From: SAR324 cluster bacterium
GTDB lineage: Bacteria; SAR324; NAC60-12
Direction of reading: 5' to 3'
NCBI GenBank assembly: GCA_015232315.1
Contig: JADFZZ010000047.1
Location: 1-32,629, forward strand
Length of the DNA: 32,629 bases
Shown here: piece after piece, positions 26,136-32,629 of the stretch
Layout of the letters: the number at the start of each line of letters is the position of its first letter
How positions within the stretch are numbered: the stretch's first letter is position 1
Made by a program: the position numbers and the translations under genes
Notes under the pieces: generated by a model
Databases searched by the model: none
Told to the model about the DNA's origin: nothing
Seen by the model: only the letters and a program-made list of their open reading frames with translations

Positions 26136-27287
26136 TCAATGCGCAAGATTCACAGGAATAATACCGCAGGCTTTGAAAAAACCATAGGCACTTTCCATCA
26201 TGTCAGTAAACCGTGGATTGGCGGTGGGTTCCGGCATGGCTGGCAAAATTTCTGAGTGGAGTCGAATGGATTTTTCGAGCACGATACAGGAATGTGGAAC
26301 CGGCGGGGTTTCTTCAATCAAAAACAGATAAGAGGGTCCATTCAGTTTCGAAAATAAACGGATCACTCCTTTGAGCAGAGCCGTCTGATCTGCTATGGAA
26401 TGGGCCGCGAATACAGGTTGAATCAATTTTGTGTTACGGGCGAGCCGTTCATTTTCCATGAGAAGTCGAATCAACTGCCAGGAGCCATGATAGGACACGG
26501 TGGGATATTTGTAGGGATTCGGACCTTGACCCGCATATCCTCCATCCACCCATTTCATCATGTTCCGAGCAAAGAGTCCCAACTGTTCCAAGGGGATGTC
26601 AGTTTTTCCAAGCCATTTTGCCATGGGGTTTCGTACAAGCTGTGTCAATGGATTTATGGCTGTTCCTGTGTCTGGAATTTCAATGGATGGCAACATTTCT
26701 CTCAATGCCTGAGTTCCCGAGTGAATCCACGCCAAGGTTTTTCCCAACCACTCATTGCGCAGGCCAATATCCAGAGCTGCGGAAAACAGCAATAATCCAC
26801 CATTGATCAAATCAGGTTGTCTCAATGCGGCATTCACACTCAAGGTGGCCCCGGTTGATAATCCTCCCATTGAAATCTGCTGTCCGAGCATCCTGGCAAC
26901 ATGGATAGCAGCATCGACATCGGCGGTCCAGTGTTCTGCCAAATGGTCATCTTTCATGGCCAGGTTCGGTTCCTTGAGGCCATGCCCTGACAACAACGGC
27001 AACACGACATTGAATCCTTTGCGATACAAAAAGGTCGCGATACTTTTCATGTAATACGGTGAATCGGATAAGCCATGGATCAGGATCATCACATTGGTCA
27101 CGGGTCTGTTATGATGCAGAAACAGCGGGCCATTGTTTTCACGGAATCCGGGGGCATGAAGCCGAAATCCTGAACACCAGGATTCATCTTCAAAATAGGT
27201 TCCTGACACCTCAGGATATTTTTGCTGATAATGTGTTAATAAATGCTGTGAGGCCTGAAGGATTTCAGGATGAGTGGGAATGGTCAT
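26136..27287 (-). CDS. Alpha/beta hydrolase, carboxylesterase/lipase-like
   Basis: A 383-aa alpha/beta-hydrolase. HGLSDSPYYM (71-80) is the oxyanion-hole region, and GLSTG (142-146) with Ser144 is the nucleophile elbow (GxSxG). A later segment with VFAAHSIADQTAL probably supplies the acidic residue, and VPHSCIVLEKS the His. No signal peptide is evident. The substrate is unknown; short-chain esters or acylglycerols are plausible. It ends close to the vapC remnant in convergent orientation and lies downstream of rpsA on the same strand, separated by the rpsA terminator. Confidence 0.85.
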   Translation of the reverse strand: MTIPTHPEILQASQHLLTHYQQKYPEVSGTYFEDESWCSGFRLHAPGFRENNGPLFLHHNRPVTNVMILIHGLSDSPYYMKSIATFLYRKGFNVVLPLLSGHGLKEPNLAMKDDHLAEHWTADVDAAIHVARMLGQQISMGGLSTGATLSVNAALRQPDLINGGLLLFSAALDIGLRNEWLGKTLAWIHSGTQALREMLPSIEIPDTGTAINPLTQLVRNPMAKWLGKTDIPLEQLGLFARNMMKWVDGGYAGQGPNPYKYPTVSYHGSWQLIRLLMENERLARNTKLIQPVFAAHSIADQTALLKGVIRLFSKLNGPSYLFLIEETPPVPHSCIVLEKSIRLHSEILPAMPEPTANPRFTDMMESAYGFFKACGIIPVNLAH

Positions 27288-27342
27288 AATTTTCCCTCAA
27301 TAGGTGGTGAAGGAATAAAAAAATCGGGGGCAGGTGACGGGG

Positions 27343-27374
27343 GAAAGGAAAACGGCCAGTCAAACACTGGCCGT
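27343..27374 (-). terminator. Intrinsic terminator of rpsA
   Basis: ACGGCCAGT (27352-27360) and ACTGGCCGT (27366-27374) form a perfect 9-bp stem with a 5-nt loop. In the minus-strand transcript it is followed by a U-rich run (TTTTCCTTTCC). It starts 12 nt after the rpsA stop codon. Confidence 0.82.
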
Positions 27375-27386
27375 CAACGGAAATAA

Positions 27387-29111
27387 TTATTCAGCGGCTT
27401 TTTCGCTGGATGTTTCCTGAGGCTGCCCTTCCACTGGAGCCGTAGCCGGAACAGGAGGCACAACGGCACCAACTATTTCAAGGATGCTCAAGCCAAGACG
27501 TCGTTCTTCAGGATCAATTTTAATCACTCGTGACATCACGGTTGTTCCAACAGGATAGAATTCTGCCAGTTTGCCCTTGGGAATTGAAGTGTCTACTTCT
27601 GAAATATGCACCAGACCTTCCACGCCTTCAATGACTTCCACAAAGATACCAAAATCGGTCAGATTGACCACTCTGCCGGTGACTTCGCTATTGAGTGGGA
27701 ATTTCTCATCCAGATTTTTCCATGGATCTTCTGTCAACTGTTTGATACCGAGAGACAGACGTTCCTGATCGACATCAATATTCAGAATCTTGACTTCAAT
27801 TTCATCACCTTTCTTGGTGAATTCAGAAGGTTTGCGCTGGCGCTGGCCCCATGAAATATCAGAAATGTGAACGAGTCCATCAATCCCTTCTTCCAATCCG
27901 ACAAAGATACCGAAATCGGTGACGTTGCGTACTTTACCGGTAACGACACTTCCGACAGGGTAGCGTTCCATCGCCAGTTTCCATGGATTAGGCAGAGCTT
28001 CTTTCATGGAGAGAGAGATTCGTTTGCGTTCGACATCCAGTTCCTTGACAACCGCTTCTACCACATCATTGAGTTGTACCACTTTGGAAGGATGGCGGAT
28101 TTTCTTGGTCCATGACATTTCTGAAACGTGAATCAAACCTTCCACACCGGGTTCGAGTTCGATGAATGCGCCATAATCGGTAAGGCTGACAATTTTGCCA
28201 CCAATGCGGGTTCCAACAGGATATTTTTCTGCCACATTGTTCCAGGGGTTTGCTGATTTTTGTTTGAGGCCCAGAGAAACTTTCTGATCATCGGCATCAT
28301 ATTTGAGAACCATGACTTCCACTTCGTCACCCATGGCAAACATTTCTGAAGGATGAACAATTCGTCCCCAGGTAATATCCGTGATATGCAACAATCCATC
28401 GACTCCGCCCAAATCAATAAATACACCGTAGTCAGTGATATTTTTGACATGACCTTTGATGAGAGCACCTTCTCTGAGGATTTCAAGCGTCTTTTTGCGG
28501 CGTTCTTCGCGGTCGACTTCCAGAAGGGCACGGCGTGACAGCACGATATTGCCTCGTTTCTGGTTGAATTTAAGGATGCGGAATTCAAATTTTTCCCCAA
28601 GCAGTTTGTCCAGATTGCGTACAGGTCGCAGATCCACCTGAGATCCTGGCAAAAAGGCCTTGACGCCGATATCGACAGACAATCCGCCTTTGATCCGGGC
28701 AATGATGGTTCCTCTGACAACACCGCCTTCTTCATGCAACTGGCCAATGGTTTCCCAGACTCTCAGTTTAACGGCTTTATCCTTGGAAAGGATGGTCACT
28801 CCATCTTCTGATTCAAGGGCTTCCACATAAACTTCCACGTCATCACCGACATTGGCGACAATCACACCATCTTCATTCAGAAATTCCTGAACAGGCACCA
28901 GGCCTCTGGATTTGTAGCCAATATCAACAAACGCGTAATCTTTGCTGACTTCCATGATTTTTCCAACGGTGATTTCCTGTTCTACCAGTCTGGTCAGCGT
29001 GGAATCGTAAAGTTGTTCAAAATCCTCATTTTCTTCAATAAAAACAAGGTTGGATTGGGATTGCTCGGGGGTGCTGTTTGAAAGGGTTTCAGTTTCTGAC
29101 ATATCACTCAT
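27387..29111 (-). CDS. rpsA: 30S ribosomal protein S1
   Basis: S1 helps the 30S subunit bind and unfold mRNA leaders. Six S1/OB-fold repeats are visible, each with the motif 'G.V..i.dyG.Fv.l..g..GL.H.s' (for example GHVKNITDYGVFIDLG, GKIVSLTDYGAFIELE, GKVRNVTDFGIFVGLE, GRVVNLTDFGIFVEVI). The first two are the more divergent ribosome-binding repeats. At 574 aa it matches the six-repeat proteobacterial form. N- and C-termini are Glu/Ser/Thr and Pro/Ala rich. ATG 29111 has a weak Shine-Dalgarno; ATG 29102 is an alternative. A clear terminator follows. Confidence 0.97.
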   Translation of the reverse strand: MSDMSETETLSNSTPEQSQSNLVFIEENEDFEQLYDSTLTRLVEQEITVGKIMEVSKDYAFVDIGYKSRGLVPVQEFLNEDGVIVANVGDDVEVYVEALESEDGVTILSKDKAVKLRVWETIGQLHEEGGVVRGTIIARIKGGLSVDIGVKAFLPGSQVDLRPVRNLDKLLGEKFEFRILKFNQKRGNIVLSRRALLEVDREERRKKTLEILREGALIKGHVKNITDYGVFIDLGGVDGLLHITDITWGRIVHPSEMFAMGDEVEVMVLKYDADDQKVSLGLKQKSANPWNNVAEKYPVGTRIGGKIVSLTDYGAFIELEPGVEGLIHVSEMSWTKKIRHPSKVVQLNDVVEAVVKELDVERKRISLSMKEALPNPWKLAMERYPVGSVVTGKVRNVTDFGIFVGLEEGIDGLVHISDISWGQRQRKPSEFTKKGDEIEVKILNIDVDQERLSLGIKQLTEDPWKNLDEKFPLNSEVTGRVVNLTDFGIFVEVIEGVEGLVHISEVDTSIPKGKLAEFYPVGTTVMSRVIKIDPEERRLGLSILEIVGAVVPPVPATAPVEGQPQETSSEKAAE

Positions 29112-29252
29112 TTAGTAATAACAAACCAGTTGTAAGAACCAGTCTGGAAAAGGTTATTAATTATTGTTTCTGCTCAATCATTCACGCGAATGATCAAATT
29201 CTATAATCACAGCCAAGGTGAAGCGCCGAAAAATGCCTGTCTCACAATAAAT

Positions 29253-29258
29253 TGTCAA
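29253..29258 (-). promoter_or_regulatory. Candidate rpsA -35 box
   Basis: The 341-bp gap between rpsA and the divergent transporter contains a consensus TTGACA on the minus strand (29258-29253). No good -10 box follows at 17 nt, only CATTTT. The small perfect stem TCATTC/GAATGA near 29180-29195 could be a leader hairpin. Confidence 0.2.
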
Positions 29259-29344
29259 TGCTTTTTCAACATTTAAGGATCTTTAGATGATGCCGTGGAC
29301 TGGTCTTCAGATGACTATGAGTCAAAAAAACCTGATAGCGTCCC

Positions 29345-29374
29345 TTGCGTTACCAAAAATAAAGATGTTATAAG
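29345..29374 (+). promoter_or_regulatory. Candidate promoter of the AspT-like transporter
   Basis: TTGCGT (29345-29350) and TATAAG (29369-29374) are spaced by 18 nt, about 80 bp ahead of the ATG. Between them and the gene sits the 12-bp palindrome TGACC-TG-GGTCA (29411-29422), a possible operator. Confidence 0.35.
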
Positions 29375-29452
29375 CAAATCAGTATGTGTGGCTTGTTTGG
29401 TTTGAATCACTGACCTGGGTCACAATGCGTTCCGTGAAATTTTTGGTGATGG

Positions 29453-31069
29453 ATGGATATGGTATTACTGAAACAGCCTGTGTTTGTGTTGCTGATTGTC
29501 GTGATTTTAGGGCTGGCGATTGGAAAGCTGAAATATAAAAGTTTTGAACTGGGTTCGTCGGCAGTGATCTTTGTGGCATTGTTGTCAGGTTATTTAGGCT
29601 ACACAATTCCATCGGTATTCCAGACACTTGGTCTAGTTTTTTTCATATACTCTATCGGACTTCAGGCAGGGCCGGGTTTTATCAGCTCATTTCGCAGTGA
29701 AGGGCTGACGCTCACACTGGGCGCACTTTTTCTTGTCGTAGCGGGAATGCTCACCACCATTGGCGTCTGTCTATTTTTTGGCTATGGCAGTGGGGTCGGC
29801 GCTGGTTTGTTTGCCGGAGCCATGACCAGTACTCCGGGCCTGGCGGTTGCGGTGGATCTGACGACTGGCAAAAATGCCGCCGCGGCCTATGGCGTGACTT
29901 ACAGTTTTGGTGTTATTGGTGTGATCCTGTTTGTCAAGTTGCTGCCACAAATTCTCAAAATTGATATTCCCCATGAAGAACAGCAGATTCAGGAAGAAAT
30001 TTCCGCTCAGCATCCACCTGTCACGTATCATCATATCGTGGTGAACAATCCTAACATTTTCAATAAAATGGTGATGGAAATCAAACTGGACCATATCGCG
30101 CCGGTTTCCATCACGCGTTTGCAGCGGTCCGGAGAAAATATTGCGCACCTTGTTTCTGGAAACACCGTATTGCAGGAAGGCGACCGATTGAGAATTGTCG
30201 GGACCGAAGAGGATCTCCAGAAAGTGGAAATGATGGTTGGCCGTAGAACCGATGAGGATATCCATTTTGACGGGGATATGGTGGTTCGGCAGATTCTTGT
30301 TTCCAAACGAAGGGTGATTGGCAACACGATCAGTTCATTGAATTTCGGCAGTACTTTCAACGTGAGGGTTTCCCGATTGACACGGAGTGGGTTTGATCTT
30401 CCTGCCAGTGCCAGCATCCGTTTAAGAATGGGAGATGTGTTGCATCTGGTGGGGAATTCCCAATCCATCGATAATATTGCCCGACTGCTGGGGAATGATG
30501 TCAAATCCGTTTATGGTACGGATGTGTTCACCGTTCTGCTTGGAATGATGATTGGTTTTGTCGTGAGTATTGTGCCTGTTTATTTACCCGGTGTGGGAGA
30601 ACTGACCCTGGGCATTACGGGTGGAGTTCTGTTTGCGGGACTGATTCTGGGATACCTTTACAGCACAGGTCCATTGGTTTGGGATATTCCGGTGACAGGC
30701 AATAATTTTATTCGGGAACTGGGCCTGGTGCTGTTCCTTGCGTCCGTTGGGACCAATGCTGGGTCGTCGATTGTTCAAACCATTCAGGAGCAGGGCATGG
30801 GATTGTTCGTATCGGGCATTGCTGTGACTTTGATTCCCATGATATTGGGATTCCCCTTTTGTTATTATTTCCTGAAAATCAGATTTTTGAGAACCTTGGG
30901 GGTGTTGACGGGCGGGATGACCAGTACTCCCGGATTGGCCTCAACCACATCATTGTCTGACACTCCACATGCGGCATCCGCTTACGCTACGGTTTATCCT
31001 GTGGCACTGATCGGCATGATTGTCTGCACCCGATTTCTGGTCTGGTTGCTCAACATAATTAATCCCTGA
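29453..31069 (+). CDS. AspT/YidE/YbjL-type membrane transporter with two TrkA-C domains
   Basis: A 538-aa membrane protein with the internal duplication of the aspartate:alanine exchanger (AAE) superfamily. N-terminal block of about five helices ends with GAMTSTPGLAVA (near 121-132); the C-terminal block repeats it as GGMTSTPGLAST (near 486-497). Between them (about residues 190-350) lie two TrkA-C (RCK_C) domains, each with G-D-x-L/RI motifs (EGDRLRIVG, MGDVLHLVG). Substrate is unknown; many relatives carry dicarboxylates or amino acids. GGTGATGG precedes the ATG at 29453, and ATG 29459 is an alternative. It is divergent from rpsA. Confidence 0.92.
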   Translation: MDMVLLKQPVFVLLIVVILGLAIGKLKYKSFELGSSAVIFVALLSGYLGYTIPSVFQTLGLVFFIYSIGLQAGPGFISSFRSEGLTLTLGALFLVVAGMLTTIGVCLFFGYGSGVGAGLFAGAMTSTPGLAVAVDLTTGKNAAAAYGVTYSFGVIGVILFVKLLPQILKIDIPHEEQQIQEEISAQHPPVTYHHIVVNNPNIFNKMVMEIKLDHIAPVSITRLQRSGENIAHLVSGNTVLQEGDRLRIVGTEEDLQKVEMMVGRRTDEDIHFDGDMVVRQILVSKRRVIGNTISSLNFGSTFNVRVSRLTRSGFDLPASASIRLRMGDVLHLVGNSQSIDNIARLLGNDVKSVYGTDVFTVLLGMMIGFVVSIVPVYLPGVGELTLGITGGVLFAGLILGYLYSTGPLVWDIPVTGNNFIRELGLVLFLASVGTNAGSSIVQTIQEQGMGLFVSGIAVTLIPMILGFPFCYYFLKIRFLRTLGVLTGGMTSTPGLASTTSLSDTPHAASAYATVYPVALIGMIVCTRFLVWLLNIINP

Positions 31070-31083
31070 TGTGAGTTACTGCT

Positions 31084-31210
31084 ATAGTCATCGTTTCGCT
31101 AGTCATCGGGACGGCGATACCTGGGCTACTGTCTTCAATAGGTATGTTTCCGTAAAGATTCCGGTAGTTGCTTTAGACTATCGCCTGAAAATCGGTGAAA
31201 CGATGACTAT
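31084..31210. repeat. Inverted repeat downstream of the transporter
   Basis: ATAGTCATCGTTTC (31084-31097) is repeated exactly in reverse complement at 31197-31210, with weaker pairing inward. TAGTCATCG occurs twice in the left arm (31085-31093, 31100-31108). A T-run follows at 31223-31228. It might be a degenerate short element or a transcript-end structure. No target-site duplication was found. Confidence 0.55.
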
Positions 31211-31263
31211 GGTCTCCTATGACATTTTTTCAAACCCAACCATTGTGCTACGCCAACAAGCCT

Positions 31264-31396
31264 CAGGGCTGTTCATTTCTCCTTATTTTGAACGTCAACC
31301 GGATGGTAGGCGGGGATTACATGCCCCGCAAACGCCAAAAATCGTATTTTTGACGGGCACGTAGTCCCGTCCTACCAGAGAAGTGAACAGCCCTGT
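31264..31396. mobile_element. 133-bp MITE-like element with TIRs, nested palindrome and 9-bp duplication
   Basis: CAGGGCTGTTCA-TTTCTC (31264-31281) matches the reverse complement of 31378-31395 at 17 of 18 positions. The element is flanked by AACAAGCCT at 31255-31263 and 31397-31405, a 9-bp direct repeat consistent with a target-site duplication. Inside, GGTAGG (31305-31310) to CCTACC (31371-31376) bracket a second long imperfect palindrome centred near 31341. CAGGG ends and 8-10 bp duplications recall the ISAs1 family, so it may be a non-autonomous derivative; that link is from memory and unverified. It encodes no protein. Confidence 0.75.
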
Positions 31397-31420
31397 AACA
31401 AGCCTGAACAAAAAAACTGA

Positions 31421-31891
31421 TCAATTCATCGGAATCTCTCTGGCCAGATAGGCATCAAAATCGGGCACCTGACGTTCATAAGAGTCATTCATGAACGGAG
31501 ATGAGGTCAGAAAATCCAGGGATGCCAGATTACAGGCAATGGGAATGTTCCATACCGACGCGATTCTCAGGAGTGCCTTGACATCAGGGTCATGCGGTTG
31601 TGGCGACAAGGGATCCCAGAAAAAAATCAGGAAATCAATGTGGCCTTCGACAATCTGGGCACCAATCTGCTGATCACCACCCAAGGGACCACTGTGATAC
31701 CCTGTGATGGGCAGATTCAAGTGCTGTGACAATAGTTTGCCGGTGGTGCCTGTGGAAAACAATTCGTGTTTTTCCAGCATTGTTTTGTGTTGAAGGGCCC
31801 ATGACAGCAATTCCTGTTTTTTATGATCATGGGCCACCATGGCGATTCGTTTTCGGGCATGCATTGTTTTATTTTTTATTGGTATGGACAT
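31421..31891 (-). CDS. mgsA: Methylglyoxal synthase
   Basis: Converts dihydroxyacetone phosphate to methylglyoxal and phosphate, a bypass of lower glycolysis used when phosphate is limiting. The 156-aa protein lines up along its length with E. coli MgsA: ARKRIAMVAHDHKKQELLSW, ELFSTGTTG, SGPLGGDQQIG with catalytic Asp73, IFFWDPLSPQPHDPDVKALL with His100, and VWNIPIACNLA. Start ATG 31891 has AGGA seven bases upstream and gives a normal length. The MITE-like element lies just past its stop. Confidence 0.97.
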   Translation of the reverse strand: MSIPIKNKTMHARKRIAMVAHDHKKQELLSWALQHKTMLEKHELFSTGTTGKLLSQHLNLPITGYHSGPLGGDQQIGAQIVEGHIDFLIFFWDPLSPQPHDPDVKALLRIASVWNIPIACNLASLDFLTSSPFMNDSYERQVPDFDAYLAREIPMN

Positions 31892-32166
31892 GGTTTATTC
31901 CTGATGAGTGATAAAAACATTGTGTATTCCCTTGGGGGAATTCTGGTTGCTGAATTTGCGTAACCAGCGTATTCACTTGTAAAATTCGGGTTTAGATCGC
32001 AAGCGAAAAAGATTGGTTTTTGTTCCAGACTGTTATTATCGTGCCACTGGAAATGGATGATTGAACATCATACACGGGTGTTTGCATTCGTACTTTTGTT
32101 GAAACACAATGTGTTCGCAGGTGTCTTGATGACAAGATTTTGCAGGTTACGTTCAGTGAGGGTTTA
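31892..32166. other. Intergenic region between mgsA and the GreA-like gene
   Basis: This 275-bp divergent gap contains a 6-bp stem CTGGTT/AACCAG with a 13-nt spacer (31943-31967) about 50 bp upstream of mgsA. I found no convincing sigma70 pair, tRNA or open frame of note. Confidence 0.4.
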
Positions 32167-32508
32167 ATGAATTTCAAGGATAAGGCAATCGTAAAAGCAC
32201 TGATTATTGAACAATTGGAAAGAGACCATGAACTCCTGTTCAAGGCGGCGAAAACGGCTCATGAGATTGCTACTGACAAGAACAATATCCCTGACAATAA
32301 ATATGACACTCTCAGTCTGGAAGCATCATATATCGCTCAGGGGCAGGCAAACCGATCCCAACAGATCAGGCAGGATCTTGACGTGTATCAAAAACTCACA
32401 TTGCAGATTTTTGATGAAAGGTCCCCGATCGGGTTAACATCCCTGATTATGCTTGAAGCTGGAAATGGTGAACAAAAACGTGTTTTTATGGGCCCCTGTG
32501 CGGCTTAA
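32167..32508 (+). CDS. GreA/GreB-like transcription factor, apparently short C-terminus
   Basis: A 113-aa protein with an N-terminal coiled-coil region like the GreA/GreB-type family: KALIIEQLERDHELLFKAA, then DNKYDTLSLEASYIAQGQ, a phrase characteristic of small GreAB-like proteins. The C-terminus begins the FKBP-like domain (PIGLTSLIMLEA, then VFMGPCAA) and stops at the GP, where relatives as I recall them continue for ~40 residues. It may be a truncated copy or a natural short form. ATG 32167 follows GAGGG by four bases; the frame upstream to 32140 is less likely. Related proteins bind RNA polymerase; activity here is uncertain. Confidence 0.72.
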   Translation: MNFKDKAIVKALIIEQLERDHELLFKAAKTAHEIATDKNNIPDNKYDTLSLEASYIAQGQANRSQQIRQDLDVYQKLTLQIFDERSPIGLTSLIMLEAGNGEQKRVFMGPCAA

Positions 32509-32594
32509 CTTTGGACACATTTCCACAATTGAAATTTTTATGCTAAGCTGAACATCCAGTGACAAAAACAAACCATGAATCAGTGGAGGTTCTC

Positions 32595-32629
32595 ATGTTG
32601 ATAACTACGGTAGCTCCCTGGATTGAGCA
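32595..32629 (+). CDS. Start of a gene running off the right edge
   Basis: A perfect GGAGG (32585-32589) precedes ATG 32595 by five bases, and the frame (MLITTVAPWIE) stays open to the end of the window. Only eleven complete codons are visible, so no family can be assigned. Confidence 0.5.
   Translation, partial: MLITTVAPWIE

Noticed and set aside
31071-31364. 97-aa open frame after the transporter
   Set aside because: It runs across two inverted-repeat structures and has no ribosome-binding site or recognisable sequence, so it is probably chance.

Overview
The window is a piece of a bacterial chromosome. It looks like a Gram-negative, proteobacterium-like organism: it carries PhaR-type, TatA/B, RsbU-type, GGDEF/EAL and hybrid-kinase genes, a proteobacterial-style six-domain ribosomal protein S1 and an MJ0042/DUF3426 protein. 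Base composition is moderate, clearly richer in A+T in the restriction-modification block. A deltaproteobacterial or SAR324-like lineage would fit, but the sequence alone does not prove it. Genes are densely packed on both strands, several convergent pairs overlap at their 3' ends, and no rRNA, tRNA or CRISPR array was seen.

Layout. (1) 158-2424, minus strand: gatB and a PhaR-like regulator, separated by a gap holding a perfect 29-bp palindrome. (2) 2639-7751, minus strand: a three-gene cassette of KilA-N protein, type III Mod methyltransferase and type III Res, joined by two 4-nt ATGA overlaps. The Res Walker A lysine is replaced by glutamine. (3) 7813-11914: a sulfotransferase, a divergent glutamine amidotransferase (trpG/pabA) and clpB; the trpG and clpB tails overlap by 89 bp. 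(4) 11996-12886: two small proteins and a CoA-binding protein. (5) 12883-19204, minus strand: signalling genes (cNMP-GGDEF-EAL protein, REC-PP2C phosphatase, large hybrid histidine kinase), with a 138-bp MITE-like element between phosphatase and kinase. (6) 19389-22643: a 36-aa membrane peptide, a zinc-ribbon/DUF3426 protein, a DUF4258/DUF2283 pair, a DUF58 protein and a convergent tatA/B gene. (7) 22746-26104: a long, eukaryote-type GMP synthetase, an unrecognised protein, and an antitoxin followed by a frameshifted VapC-like PIN toxin. (8) 26136-31069: an alpha/beta hydrolase, rpsA with a clear terminator, and an AspT/YidE-type transporter. (9) 31070-32629: two inverted-repeat elements (one with a 9-bp target-site duplication), mgsA, a short GreA-like protein and the first codons of another gene.

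How the parts fit. Core genes (gatB, clpB, guaA, rpsA, tat) are interspersed with accessory modules: the KilA-N/type III cassette, a decayed VapBC locus, a possible second toxin-antitoxin pair and two MITE-like insertions. The most unusual points are the KilA-N-Mod-Res operon with a probably ATPase-defective Res, the two short elements with TIRs and target-site duplications, and the eukaryote-type GuaA.
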